Source: Brachionus rotundiformis
Taxonomy: Eukaryota > Rotifera > Eurotatoria > Ploima > Brachionidae
Assembly (NCBI GenBank): GCA_016802295.1
Contig: JAESIW010000109.1
Location: 730,426 to 794,425, forward strand
DNA length: 64,000 bases
Reading direction: 5' to 3'
Part shown: positions 1 through 9,778 of the stretch, piece by piece
Layout of the letters: each line of letters starts with the position of its first letter
How positions within the stretch are numbered: position 1 is the stretch's first letter
Made by a program: the position numbers and the translations under genes
Notes under the pieces: model-generated
What the model saw: the letters and a program-made list of their open reading frames with translations, nothing else
What the model was told of the DNA's origin: nothing
Database searches by the model: none

Positions 1-740
1 ATGAGATATTGGATAGACAATACGATAATACAGTTGTTTTAATTAAAAATTCCTTGTCAAAGGCTTTGTCTATCGCAATCACGCTCGATTTATGGACGTC
101 GATTCAACGATACCCATATCTTGGAGTAACATGCCATTTTATTGATGTTATTAGTTTTAAATTAAAATCGTTTACATTGTGTGTAAAGCATTTGCCTGGA
201 CAACACACAACTGAGAACATTAAAGATGCTCTTTTAGAAATTTTAAAAAAATGGAACATTATTCCAAAAATAGTTGGTTTTGTTACCGACAATGCGTCAA
301 ATGTGGCAAAATTAGTAGAGTTTATCTCTCAAGTTGAACCTGAGTTCTCGCAACGACGTGTCGGGCTCGCTCAATTTGGATGTGCTGCACATATTTTAAA
401 TCTAATTATAAAACGCCTTTCTAAGTTGACGAGTTCTGTTGAACTCGAACAGGTCGACGAAATAGATTTAGATGTTGATAAAATAAATGTTCTTACGGCT
501 AATGAAACAGAAATTATGAATAACTATCGTGAAGTTGTAGCTAAATGTAGGAAAATAGCATCAAGTGTTCATCAGTCGAACATTCTTTCTAATCAACTTA
601 AAAATGCGCAATTGGTTTTAAATATGCAAAAGCATGAAATTTTACAAGACGTCCCGACTAGATGGAATTCCACTTATTTAATGGTCGAGAGAATTTTGGA
701 ACAAGCGGAGGCCATTAACCAAGCGATTCAAAGTCGTGAA
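1..740 (+). pseudogene. hAT-superfamily transposase fragment (ZBED-like), open at the left edge
   Basis: An open frame runs in from the window edge. It carries hAT RNase-H-fold landmarks in order: LDLWTS with the first catalytic Asp, VTDNASN with the second, FGCAAHILNL (the hAT C-x2-H element) and PTRWNSTYLM. The family cuts and pastes hAT elements with 8-bp target duplications. The frame stays open to 833, but from about 735-745 the sequence is the 3' side of an opposing LINE, so the last ~30 codons are not hAT. The C-terminal catalytic Glu region and dimerisation domain are missing. No start codon is visible inside the window. The family call is firm; the gene is almost certainly dead because it is cut mid-domain. 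Confidence 0.85.
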
Positions 741-1903
741 TGCTTAAGTAGCGGACATCTGGGCGGTTTTAGTGTGTTGGAGTTCTCGATTGATGATATC
801 TTGCGCCAGAGCACTGTGTCTGATGTTTTATGAATGTTCAACTCAGTGCAGAACTCCCTCCATTTGTCTCGTTTGTGTTCCGAGACTTCTTTCTTGATCT
901 GTTCGGTGAGTTTGTTTATTTGTCGCGTTGTTTCTGCTAATCTTGCTCCCAAAAGAGAACGTTGAAGTTTTCTCTTCTCTTTGATGAGAGTTACGATGCG
1001 TCTTGGTAAGACTTGTGTTTGGTAGCTCTTGACTGAGTATGTTGTCTTTGCTTCGTTAATAGCAGACGTAATTTTTGACTCGAGTTGTTGAGTAAGCTTG
1101 TCGATATCCTCCTTCGTTTGGATAGATCTTCCTAACAATGGATGAAGGGTTTTTTTGGCAGCTTCTCTAAATTTGTCCCAATCAACTTTTGTCTTCGTTA
1201 TTGTAGTTTGCTGCTGTCTGTCAATGGGTTTGGATTCGACTGTGAACAGTATTGGAAGATGATCGCTTCGGGGACTGGTGAGGGTAGTTGGTTTGTTGAT
1301 GTGGACTTCAGCTGAGTCGCTTGTGATGATAAGATCGAGCGTTGATTCGTAGTGAAGTCTGTGGTAGGGAGCGTAAGTTGCAGTGTCAGAGTGATGGACA
1401 GTTAACTCAAGCTCATTGAGTACAGTCTCAAGAGCTAGGCCGTATTTGTCCGTCTCTGGGGAAGTCCACAGTGTGTTGTGGGCGTTCAGATCTCCTGCTA
1501 CTATAGTATTGGAGTAACTGAAGATGGCTTGCAATGTATCTTTGCTGACTTCGTTACCTAGCGGAATATAGACAGACGCTACATGAAGATCTTCTCCGTT
1601 TGGTAAGATCTTTGGTAGACGAATAGTTATCCACTCGGTAATGCTGTTGCTTGGGCTCTTAGAAACGACGAGGCAGGGAATTGTGTTTCTCACGCATATG
1701 CACACACCTCCTCGTTCAGCTCTTGTTCTATCGTGCCTATGAACTGTGTAGCCTTTGAGCTTGAATTGTTTGCTTGGCTTCAACAGAGTTTCATTGAGCA
1801 TGATGATGTCCAAATGTTCGTCTTGTGACGCTTGTTCGATGTCAGTTGTCTTGTTCAGGACTGATTGTACATTGAGGTGTAGAATGTTGAGGTGTCTACA
1901 CAT
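728..1903 (-). pseudogene. LINE ORF2, endonuclease domain only, reverse transcriptase lost
   Basis: A 391-residue frame from the ATG at 1903-1901. The endonuclease/exonuclease/phosphatase fold is complete in its landmarks: LNVQS (Asn), LNETLL (catalytic Glu), ERGGVCICV, VASVYIP, VAGDLNAHNTLW (Asp and Asn), STLDLII and SDHLPILF (terminal Asp-His). The linker reaches a Trp-rich segment that normally sits just before the RT fingers, then ends near KPPRCPLLKHSRL. No RT motif such as YADD follows. The endonuclease would nick target DNA, but without RT the element cannot move itself. Full-length Jockey ORF2 is usually about 900 residues. Confidence 0.88.
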
Positions 1904-3338
1904 TATGGTTTTTGGTTGTCTCTTTCTTAGTTTGCGAAATTGTTATGTTGTGAAGTGTCGATGTTGACTGTCTTGTTAACTTGTTTGGGTGTTTCGAGCT
2001 GTTTTGGACCTTCGTTGCATTGACTTTTTTGTTACTTGTTGTCGGGATGAGGTTTACTTCACCATTGTTTTGGATATTAGATGCGTCTAACATCGTGTTG
2101 TCAATATCCATATTTGGTTCCAGGTGTATGTTATCGCTAGTCGATTGAGGAGATGGAGATCTACTCTTGCGTTTGGCTAAGTGGTTGAGTTTGTGTTGTT
2201 GCTGGCTTGGTTGAGTTTTTTGTTCTTGCGTGAATATTGTGTTTGTTTGGTGACTTTGTAAAGCGTTGCAAATGAGATTCTGGACTGAGTGAAGCATTGT
2301 ATCGCTGTTGATGTTGCAGTGTGTTGTGTTGTTAATGTGTTGAGTGGCTGTGTTAAGCTTTGTTATTGTTGGTAGGGAGAAGACTTCTCTATGTGAGAGG
2401 AGAAATGTAATCTCCGCAATAAGCTTCACAAGGAGCTCGATAACTGGTTTGAGTTTAGCTTCTATTGTGTCGTTGATCATGTTTTGAATATGTGGGAGTG
2501 GAGGTGTAGAGAGAACTACAGAAGAAGAAGGTTTTTTGGAGACAACAGAGCTCCAGTTTCTGTCTTGATTTTGTTTGTTGACTTGGTAATTTGTGGTCGT
2601 AGTGGTTGTATTCAGTTGTTCTGTTGGTTTAGGAGTTGGCTTGAGTGAAGGGCATATTCGTGCGCACGCAGCGTGAGATCCATTACAGTTAGCGCATTTA
2701 AGTGCTGCTGAGCACTCTTTATGGTTGTGGTTGCCTCCACATCTGAGGCAAACTGTTTGGTTTGGACAGGTAGGAGCTGAGTGTCCGACCTTTTGGCAAT
2801 TGAAACATTGGAGGATCTTTTGGTCTTGAGTAACTTTGAATCGGCAGAGTGCCAACTTTAGTTGATTGCTTATAAGAGAGCTCATAACTTCTTTGGACTC
2901 TACTTGAATTGAGATGTACTCAGTAGGTGTATTGGAAGCTTTATTGGTCCTTCTTGTGGCAGAAGTGATACCTTGGTTTTTTAGTTCTTCGAGAACGTCA
3001 GAGTCGTTGATATCAATATCAACTGGTACTCTGTGTATTGTTGCTCTTATCGAGTTTGTTTTTCGCTTTGGAGTGGTGACGCCGGAGGTGAAGGCGTCGA
3101 AGGGCCACGGTTTGCTCAGTTCTGCGTGGGTCTCTTTGTCATCAGTGGCTATGATGAGAAGACTCGCATCACTGATTATTTTGGCAAATTTGATTTTGTT
3201 CAAGCTGACGCTTTTGCATCTTATCAGTTCTTTCTGAAGTTGGAAAGGATTCTGGTAAGAGCTAATAACGTGTGGTTTAATGCTTAGTTTGATGGCTGGT
3301 AACCTGTCAGGGTTAATTAGGTCACCGTTGAGAGTCAT
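1896..3338 (-). CDS. LINE ORF1, gag-like nucleic-acid-binding protein with zinc knuckles
   Basis: A 480-residue ORF with an ATG at 3338-3336. A PRE_C2HC-like region (about residues 95-175) precedes three zinc knuckles: CFNCQKVGHSAPTC (CX2CX4HX4C), CLRCGGNHNHKEC and CANCNGSHAACARIC. The C-terminal half is polar, Asn/Thr/Gln-rich and low complexity. This order is typical of Jockey-clade ORF1, which binds element RNA and carries it to the nucleus. The ORF has no internal stop. It overlaps ORF2 by 8 nt in the string ATGTGTAG, so the ORF2 ATG lies just before the ORF1 stop. That is consistent with stop-and-restart translation of ORF2, which is inferred and not shown. Confidence 0.88.
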   Translation of the reverse strand: MTLNGDLINPDRLPAIKLSIKPHVISSYQNPFQLQKELIRCKSVSLNKIKFAKIISDASLLIIATDDKETHAELSKPWPFDAFTSGVTTPKRKTNSIRATIHRVPVDIDINDSDVLEELKNQGITSATRRTNKASNTPTEYISIQVESKEVMSSLISNQLKLALCRFKVTQDQKILQCFNCQKVGHSAPTCPNQTVCLRCGGNHNHKECSAALKCANCNGSHAACARICPSLKPTPKPTEQLNTTTTTTNYQVNKQNQDRNWSSVVSKKPSSSVVLSTPPLPHIQNMINDTIEAKLKPVIELLVKLIAEITFLLSHREVFSLPTITKLNTATQHINNTTHCNINSDTMLHSVQNLICNALQSHQTNTIFTQEQKTQPSQQQHKLNHLAKRKSRSPSPQSTSDNIHLEPNMDIDNTMLDASNIQNNGEVNLIPTTSNKKVNATKVQNSSKHPNKLTRQSTSTLHNITISQTKKETTKNHNV

Positions 3339-3400
3339 GTTTATGTTGAAGATCTTATGGCAAGATTTAAAGTGTTAGTTTATCAAGCTGTGATTTTCAA

Positions 3401-4280
3401 TTAATTTTTTAGTGATTGATAGTGTTTTTGATGTGTTAATTAATTGGATTTATTCAATTATACAAATTTGTTTTGTGACAAAACTGTTGAATTTTTTAGA
3501 GGTATCAGTTTAATTTATTTATTCAACAAATTTATCACTAAAATATAAATATATTTATCTAATTGAAAAATATTAAATCTTTTCAAGTTTAATAAGTCGA
3601 ATTGAGATTATTAGACAAAAATAAAAAAGTTTAACATCTAAGAGGATAGATTGATGAGAATTTTTTATAAATTGGGATTACGTCAAAATTGAATCCTTAA
3701 AAGAAAAGGATGGTAAATATAACGAAATTAAAGTCAATTCAAAAAAAGAAAGATTAATCAGTTTTCTTTATTTAAAAATCAAAATTTTAATTTTATTATT
3801 CTAATATTGAATGTTGAATAAAGAATAAAAAATATCAAAAATAATATTGTTAAATATTTATTTAATAATTAAAAAATACAAAAAAAACTTTGATTAAAAC
3901 ACAATAAAAATTATGGTCTAAATTCTGCTATAAAAAAGCTTTAGTTAAGCTTGATGCCCTCCCTCTCTCTTTGTTATTATTTAAATAAGAGTTAATCGGC
4001 AAAAAATAATTTTTTTATGACAGTAAAATTTTAAATTTTTTTCAATAAGAAAATAAAGAAAAGTAATTTTTCCTTTTTTTTAATGGGCATCTTAAAATTG
4101 GCAAGCAATTTTTAGTCTGCCCGTATATCGGACCTTTTATAATTGATGTTGAACAAACTATCATTTTTTAATTTAGTATAGAGTTAATGATAAACTTTAA
4201 AAGTTTTAAACATCTTCGAACATTTTTATGATATTTACTTTTTTATTATAAAAATTTAAGCAAAGTTTTAAATATTTTAG
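3401..4280. other. AT-rich stretch without a gene
   Basis: Long A and T runs with stops in all frames. I see no coding pattern, RNA gene or clear repeat. It may include the LINE 5' UTR and its flank. Confidence 0.5.
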
Positions 4281-4284
4281 TTTT

Positions 4285-4460
4285 AAGATAGATGCAGCTT
4301 CGCTGCTGAAGCGGTGCTCGCCTTTGGCTCGCAGAAGTGTGCCCTAAAGACTAAGGAGATGAAGGAAAGCTCGGCTTCGCCTCGCTTTCAACTGTTTCTA
4401 TATTTTTAAAATTAATATTTTACAGTTAATATATTGCTCACTCGGCTTCGCCTCGCTCGC
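4285..4460. repeat. GC-rich hairpin island with a duplicated 17-mer
   Basis: An isolated GC-rich patch in AT-rich DNA. The 17-mer CTCGGCTTCGCCTCGCT occurs at 4370-4386 and again at 4441-4457. Short perfect hairpins sit beside it (GCAGC-TTC-GCTGC, GCTTC...GAAGC and GGC-TTC-GCC). No ORF uses it. It looks like part of a dispersed repeat family; its nature is unknown. Confidence 0.5.
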
Positions 4461-4734
4461 CAAAAACTTTTATGAAGACATTTATTGAATTTTAATTAGA
4501 ACTTTAATATTTTTAATATATTTTGTCCTATACATTGTTTAATATATTCAATTTTTCGATGCTAATAAAGGATATTCTCAAAAAAAGTAGTAAAAATAAT
4601 AATAAAACTACTATTAATGGGTGTCAAATTGTAGATTTTACTGATAGGAATCGAATGATACCCTTTTATAAATATTTTGGAATTATTATTAGTGATTAAG
4701 AGCACTCTAAAGTGGAAATTCCTAGAAAAATGGC

Positions 4735-4990
4735 TTTTTTAGACTCATAAAAAGTGCCATTCAGGTCGATTTTCATAACAAAGATTAATTTTGGATAGAT
4801 TTGATCGAGATCTACAAAATGATATTTAAAATGTCTTAATTCAATTCAATATTCAGGTATTTAACACCATTAGAAAAATTGATTTTTTAAAAATCTTGAC
4901 TTTTGCAACTCACAAAAAGTGCCATTCAAGTCCGATAAAAAAAGTAAAAATACCATTGGATAGATCTTGTCAAAATCTACAAATTGATAC
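4735..4990. repeat. Imperfect direct repeat of about 85 bp, transposon-end-like
   Basis: The segments 4735-4825 and 4905-4990 share the cores AAAAAGTGCCATTCA and TTGGATAGAT, followed by a CTACAAA-TGATA string. The spacing is about 170 bp. The layout resembles repeated subterminal sequences of Tc1/mariner elements, and the string CTACAAATTGATA also occurs in the TIR of the intact element near 52 kb. No matching partner end was found. Confidence 0.4.
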
Positions 4991-5381
4991 CCATATCGGC
5001 ATATTTTGGAAACATTTTTTTTTCAAAGTTGGTATTTTGGACACTTGGCCCATTTTTTACCAAATTGCCCAGAGCTATGCTCAAAAAAACACTGCCAAAA
5101 CAAAACACAGTTTGGCATCGAGACCTATCGATTGGTATACAATATGTGCGAGAAAAACACATTTGAAAAATGGCCATCAAACACCAATTTCTATCCAGCA
5201 TTTAATTGAAATACAAGATAAAGTAGAACGTGATCTTAATCACATTGAAAATGGCGTTCCAAACACTAAACGAAAGAATCGTGATCAAAGAATCAAACGA
5301 ATAGTCGAAAAATATAGCGATTCAGATCCCATTCAATATCTTGATAGCATAGGCAACTATATTGATTTTATTCATAATTAA
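4896..5381 (+). CDS. Open frame of 161 codons, unrecognised
   Basis: The frame opens with a TTG; the first part overlaps the direct-repeat and mariner-end-like sequence and is probably not coding. The second half (from about 5140) is more complex: it is polar and charged, with KVERDLNHIENG and KRIVEKYSDSDPIQYLDSIG, and stops near 5381. I do not recognise the family. It could be the C-terminal remnant of a transposon protein. No promoter or splice context supports it as a host gene. Confidence 0.22.
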   Translation: MTFATHKKCHSSPIKKVKIPLDRSCQNLQIDTHIGIFWKHFFFKVGILDTWPIFYQIAQSYAQKNTAKTKHSLASRPIDWYTICARKTHLKNGHQTPISIQHLIEIQDKVERDLNHIENGVPNTKRKNRDQRIKRIVEKYSDSDPIQYLDSIGNYIDFIHN

Positions 5382-5528
5382 TAAATATTAATAACGTTTT
5401 TATCCGATAAATTTTACTATTTTTATTTTTTTTATATTATGACTCCTTATTTTATATTCATCAAAAAAAATTTTTATTATATTAAATACTTTTAATTAAT
5501 TATTTATTTAATTATTAAAATAAAAATT

Positions 5529-5647
5529 ATCGGATGGTGATTTGTCGTAAATGGCTCATCGGAAATTATTTTGTCGGATAAGGCACTATCGGATAGTAAT
5601 CTGTCAGATATGACTCATCGGAAATGACTTGTCGGATAGGTCTGTCA
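5529..5647. repeat. Two tandem 59-bp units rich in TCGGAT/TCGGAA
   Basis: Units begin at 5529 and 5588. Each carries ATCGGAT, a GTC near its middle, CTCATCGGAAAT and TGTCGGATA, so the hexamer TCGGAT or a one-base variant recurs about seven times in 120 bp. The array ends about 40 bp before the truncated galactosyltransferase copy. Arrays like this are common as subterminal protein-binding repeats of DNA transposons, but no TIR was found. Confidence 0.55.
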
Positions 5648-5685
5648 GCCCCTTATAGGACCTATATGTGCTTAAGTTTCAATGG

Positions 5686-6050
5686 CAATGGAAATTCACA
5701 AAGGCCTATTAAAATGGTTTGGCGATAGAAAAATTTCAAATGTTAAGAATCGTTTCCAAGACTTGGCCAGAATTTATCTAATGCTTGAAGATATTGAGCT
5801 GAACAAAGCTGAATATCAACAGTACATGAATATATCTACTTATTAGCTGATAATAAAAAAAAGAAATTGTTTGTTTCTGGAGAAATATTTTATTTTATAA
5901 AATTATTTTTAAATCGAATTTATAATTTTGTATTTATTAAATGATGATCATTAGTTTATATTTAATGTTTAAATTTGAAAACATATTTGTTTAATATTTT
6001 AAAGTAATGGATAAAATAAAAATGATATTAATATTAAAGCTTCTTAAAGT
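5686..6050 (+). pseudogene. C1GALT1-like exon 2 fragment plus 3' UTR (duplicated)
   Basis: These 365 bp correspond one-to-one, with no net indel, to 10731-11095 of the first complete C1GALT1-like gene. They start inside exon 2 at the codons for AMEIHKGLLKWFG, pass the TAG stop and continue into the 3' flank. No upstream exon or start is attached. The 3' flank matches copy 1 rather than copy 2 (18377-19489), so copy 1 is the likely source. The left junction falls next to the TCGGAT array. The fragment cannot encode an enzyme. Confidence 0.85.
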
Positions 6051-6544
6051 ATTCTGAAAACCATTCCGACGTGGCTTTTTAATAATTTGATAAAGGATGT
6101 GATTTAAAAATACACAAACAGAAATTAAATATACACATCAAAGATTTTGTTTATCCTTACCGTATTCCCTTACAAATAAGTGATCCGCTAAGACCCCTCT
6201 CTTAAAAGCTTTTCAAATGTGGCTTAATTCTATCTGTGTTACTTTTTTATAAAGCATACTTAGATATGTATAAAAAATTAAATTTGAAAAAATTTTTTAT
6301 TATATAAGGTCTTAAATTCTTCATTAAAGACACAATTTTAGGAGCACTTATTTGCAAGGGTATACGGTATGACTTATTTAAAAATAGATAAAAAATTATT
6401 GATTTTTAGTAATCCCAAGCTTATCATTTACTCACTCGGCCTGAACTACAGTACCAAAAAAAATCCTGTGTTCAATATTTATAATTACGCTACCAATCTA
6501 ATGTTTGTTTAAAAAAGAAAATTTTGAAAATTTTAAAAATAAAT
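6051..6544. other. AT-rich intergenic, 3' side of the GT92 gene
   Basis: No coding pattern is seen. It should hold the 3' end of the minus-strand GT92 transcript, but no clear poly-A signal could be assigned. Confidence 0.4.
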
Positions 6545-8188
6545 TTATTTAGAAATATTTTTTACCACTGGCTGAAAATAACAAAATAGGTAATTTAAAT
6601 CAGGTAAAATTTGAGAGATTGGAATCGGCTTCATTCGCAGAGAATTCTTAAAATGAGCCAAATACCCTAAATTATGATTAACAGCAGTAACATCCCTTCC
6701 TCGACTTATTTTCAAAGTGGCAGCGTCAATTTGCATTGTGTTAAAATGAATTTCGGTCGCCAACGACCTATTGGTATTGTGAATGGTTTTACCAACCACC
6801 CAGTGGACAGATGATCCAGTAATTGTGTAAAAGCTGTTGTATTTTTTGATATTTGTACTATTTCTAATTGATTCAAAATATGGCTTGATTAAGTTACGGT
6901 TCAGCTCAAGCAGTTTGATTGTGTAATTGAATTCAGCCTCATTGGAAATAGTTATGATAAAATGTTCTTTTTTCTTTTGGTCATAAAAAGCCTCAATTTT
7001 ATGTTTTTGGCCTCTTGTTATGTTCGAAGAGTTAAAATACAATTCAATTGAGTCAAAAATTCTTTGGTACACATCATTGGGAAATTTAATTCCATTCTTA
7101 AAGTAAAATGAGCTATTTGCTCTTCTTCTAGTCTCAACAGATAGTCTGTCCAGGTAGTCTTCCATTTTCTCCTCGTTTTCACATTCAAATTCCTTGGACA
7201 CTGACTCACTTGTCAAAACTTTCGAATTTGCTATAAAATTCTCTATTTCAGAGTTTTTTTTTAATTTTAGACGTGTTGGAAAAACTATCTCATCTCTGTC
7301 CATAATGCTTACATACCTGTACTTGTCTATGTTATTCCAATAGCATTCATTCATATAGAATATAAAAACAGAATCAAATACGTGGTAAGCTAGTAGGCTG
7401 TTTAACTTTGAAAATTCCGAATAGGACAGAAAATATTTCTTGGAATTGTCGTATAGATTTGGTAAGCAGTTAAATTGGTCCAGTTCAACAAAATCTTTAT
7501 TCTCTTTAAAAAGTTTAGTGTACTTTTCGTGATCTTGAATAGAATTGTTGCAAAAGCCAATTTTGGTAAAGCCAATTTTCTTTTTCATTTCGATCCACCA
7601 TTTAACCGAGTCGAAATCATCAATGTTTGTGTTGTACATGCATTTGGAACAAAGAAAAACACCTTTTTTACCTTTGGTGAATATATTTTTTACTCTAACG
7701 TGAAGAAATTCCTTAGTAGCCTTGTTTGTATTGATGTCTTTTATTTTTATTTGAAATTTTCCTATCTTATCTTTTATATGCATAAAAGTTTCATTATCAA
7801 ACCTGTAATAGATGTAGCCTATGCCAAAATTTTGCCTTTTTCCAATTGATCTAGTTAAGTTGGAAATTTCTTTGATGATTAACTGATTGTTGTTTAGATA
7901 AATATTGAAAATGAAAAGTAAATTTAGACTAGCCTTTGCGTGGGCAAAGTAAGTAAAGGTAAGAAGATTGGCATCGTTAAAGAAAAATGTTGATGTTCTT
8001 TTAAAAAAATAACCTCTATCAATGCTTAGCCATTGGCAAGTTCTGTCAAGTTCATCTTCATTCCAATCAGTATTGGTAATTGGATGTGACTGCATCTGTT
8101 TTACGGACAAAAAATGGTAGCTAAGAAAAATAATGGAACAAAAGGCAAGCACAATAATAATTAAAAAGCACAAGAAAAATTTATTCAT
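6545..8188 (-). CDS. Glycosyltransferase family 92 (DUF23) type II membrane protein
   Basis: Single-exon ORF of 547 residues with its ATG at 8188-8186. Residues 4-26 form one hydrophobic anchor after a two-residue cytoplasmic start (type II Golgi topology). The catalytic part begins about residue 175 (KKGVFLCSKCMYN, then WWIEMKKKIGFTKIGFCNNS). The GT92 signature follows: NEC at 280-282 and IMDRDE at 295-300, the Asp-x-Asp-type metal/nucleotide-sugar motif, then IVFPTRL. GT92 members such as C. elegans GALT-1 are beta-galactosyltransferases; the acceptor here cannot be read from sequence. Length is normal for the family and no damage is seen. The plus-strand C1GALT1-like gene is downstream on the map, 1.6 kb from its start codon, so the two could share a divergent upstream region (inference). 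Confidence 0.82.
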   Translation of the reverse strand: MNKFFLCFLIIIVLAFCSIIFLSYHFLSVKQMQSHPITNTDWNEDELDRTCQWLSIDRGYFFKRTSTFFFNDANLLTFTYFAHAKASLNLLFIFNIYLNNNQLIIKEISNLTRSIGKRQNFGIGYIYYRFDNETFMHIKDKIGKFQIKIKDINTNKATKEFLHVRVKNIFTKGKKGVFLCSKCMYNTNIDDFDSVKWWIEMKKKIGFTKIGFCNNSIQDHEKYTKLFKENKDFVELDQFNCLPNLYDNSKKYFLSYSEFSKLNSLLAYHVFDSVFIFYMNECYWNNIDKYRYVSIMDRDEIVFPTRLKLKKNSEIENFIANSKVLTSESVSKEFECENEEKMEDYLDRLSVETRRRANSSFYFKNGIKFPNDVYQRIFDSIELYFNSSNITRGQKHKIEAFYDQKKKEHFIITISNEAEFNYTIKLLELNRNLIKPYFESIRNSTNIKKYNSFYTITGSSVHWVVGKTIHNTNRSLATEIHFNTMQIDAATLKISRGRDVTAVNHNLGYLAHFKNSLRMKPIPISQILPDLNYLFCYFQPVVKNISK

Positions 8189-9778
8189 TATTTTTTTAAA
8201 ATCTTTGAAAAATAAAGAAAAAAACTTATTTTTGTTTTAAAATAAAGGCCTATATTTAATCAAATTAGATTATAATTAATGAAAAAAATAATAATTCTGG
8301 TTTAATATTGATTAAGATTTATAATAGATTTTTTTCGATGAGTTTCCATACTGTTTTATCTTCATTTTATGAAATTTAGTTTTTATCAAAAAATATATAT
8401 ATTTATACTAATTATGAATTTTTACCAAGAATTACATGATAAAAATTTATAATTTAAGTCAGTTCATTAAGTTTAATCACTTGAACCAGATTACGATAAA
8501 CAGTTTAATCAAAAGTAAATTTTAGAAATTTTTTCGCAAAGATAAGATGATAACATATTTTTGAATGAACAAAAATTTAGCAATATAATTTTGTATTTTG
8601 CAAAATACACATCCAATCACATAACAATTTTTTTACTTATTATCTATTTTAACGAAAAAAATTAATTAAAAAATTAAATTTTTTCAAAAATTTCGATAAA
8701 ATTTGATTGTTTTAACCAGGTCTATAAAAAAATATATGCAAGCTTCATCCATAATTATTCTTTTTTTTTTAAATTGCTGCATCTTTTTGAAAATATAAAT
8801 TTCTTTCCATTGTTGTCTTTGTCCTTGTTATATTTGGTTTTGGTAACAATGTTTTTTACTTTATTTTATATTTAAAAACAATATCCAGAAGAGATAGTCA
8901 CCATAGACATTTCCTTTATTTCACAGTTAGTTTAATTTATAAATTCTAAACTTACTAAAGGTTGGATTATTTTTTTTGTTTATAGTCTTTTAAAAAAAAT
9001 TATTTTTTTCAATTTTATTAAATTAAAATTAAAGGCAGTTTATCATCTTTTTTAGTAATTTATATATGTTTGTATCTCAGTTGGCATTTTTATTTAATAA
9101 ATATTCAAGATATTCGTGGGAGAATGGATAAATTTGACTTTGGTGGTATATTAATAAGTTTTAAAAGAATTGGGTTCAATATTTAGCTAAAATAATCAAA
9201 AAATTATCAATATAATTAAAATATTCAAAATTTGTTTATTATAAAAAATGATACTAATATTAAAGATGATACTAAAAATATTATTTTTAAAATAAAAAGT
9301 TTAAAAAATTTATAAAAAGCAAATATAAAAGTGAAATGTAGTCATTTATGACTACGAAACATTCCCATGAGAATAATTATATTCCAGAGAATTGAAAGTA
9401 AATACCAAGCTTTGATTAGTAAATTTATATATTAGATAAATATGGATTAAAAGTACAAAAAGTGGAATCCATTTAACTTAATTTAGCTGAATGAAAAGTA
9501 TGTCGTTGATATAGAAACTAATATTAATATTGTTTAAATTTAAAATTTTTTTCTTTTTTAAAAAATTTAATTTTCATTAAATTAAGTGAACAGGCAATTA
9601 AGAAAATATTGGTAGAATCAAAATGCAGTGTAGATAAATCTTCAAAAAAATTTACAGAACTTTTTATCTGAAAACAGAATATCTCTAAATAAAATAAGTA
9701 ATTAAAATAAATATTTGTAAGCCGGAAATTTGTGCTATAAGAAGTGTCGAGCGAAAATATTTGATTAGTTAAAGTATT
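8189..9778. other. AT-rich divergent intergenic region
   Basis: Lies between the GT92 start (minus) and the C1GALT1-like start (plus). Stops in all frames apart from short runs; the 87-codon frame at 9524-9787 (minus) is low complexity. No repeat or RNA gene recognised. Confidence 0.4.

Larger units (their letters stand above)
728..3400 (-). mobile_element. Jockey-like non-LTR retrotransposon, 5' part only
   Basis: Minus-strand element with a gag-like ORF1 followed by an ORF2 that begins with an apurinic-type endonuclease. ORF2 stops where the reverse transcriptase should begin, against sequence of an opposing hAT gene. No poly-A tail or 3' UTR is present. Target-primed integration normally truncates LINEs at the 5' end, so losing the 3' half points to a later deletion or rearrangement. 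The 5' boundary (roughly 3340-3450) is not sharp and I see no target-site duplication. ORF arrangement and zinc knuckles fit the Jockey superfamily. Confidence 0.85.
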
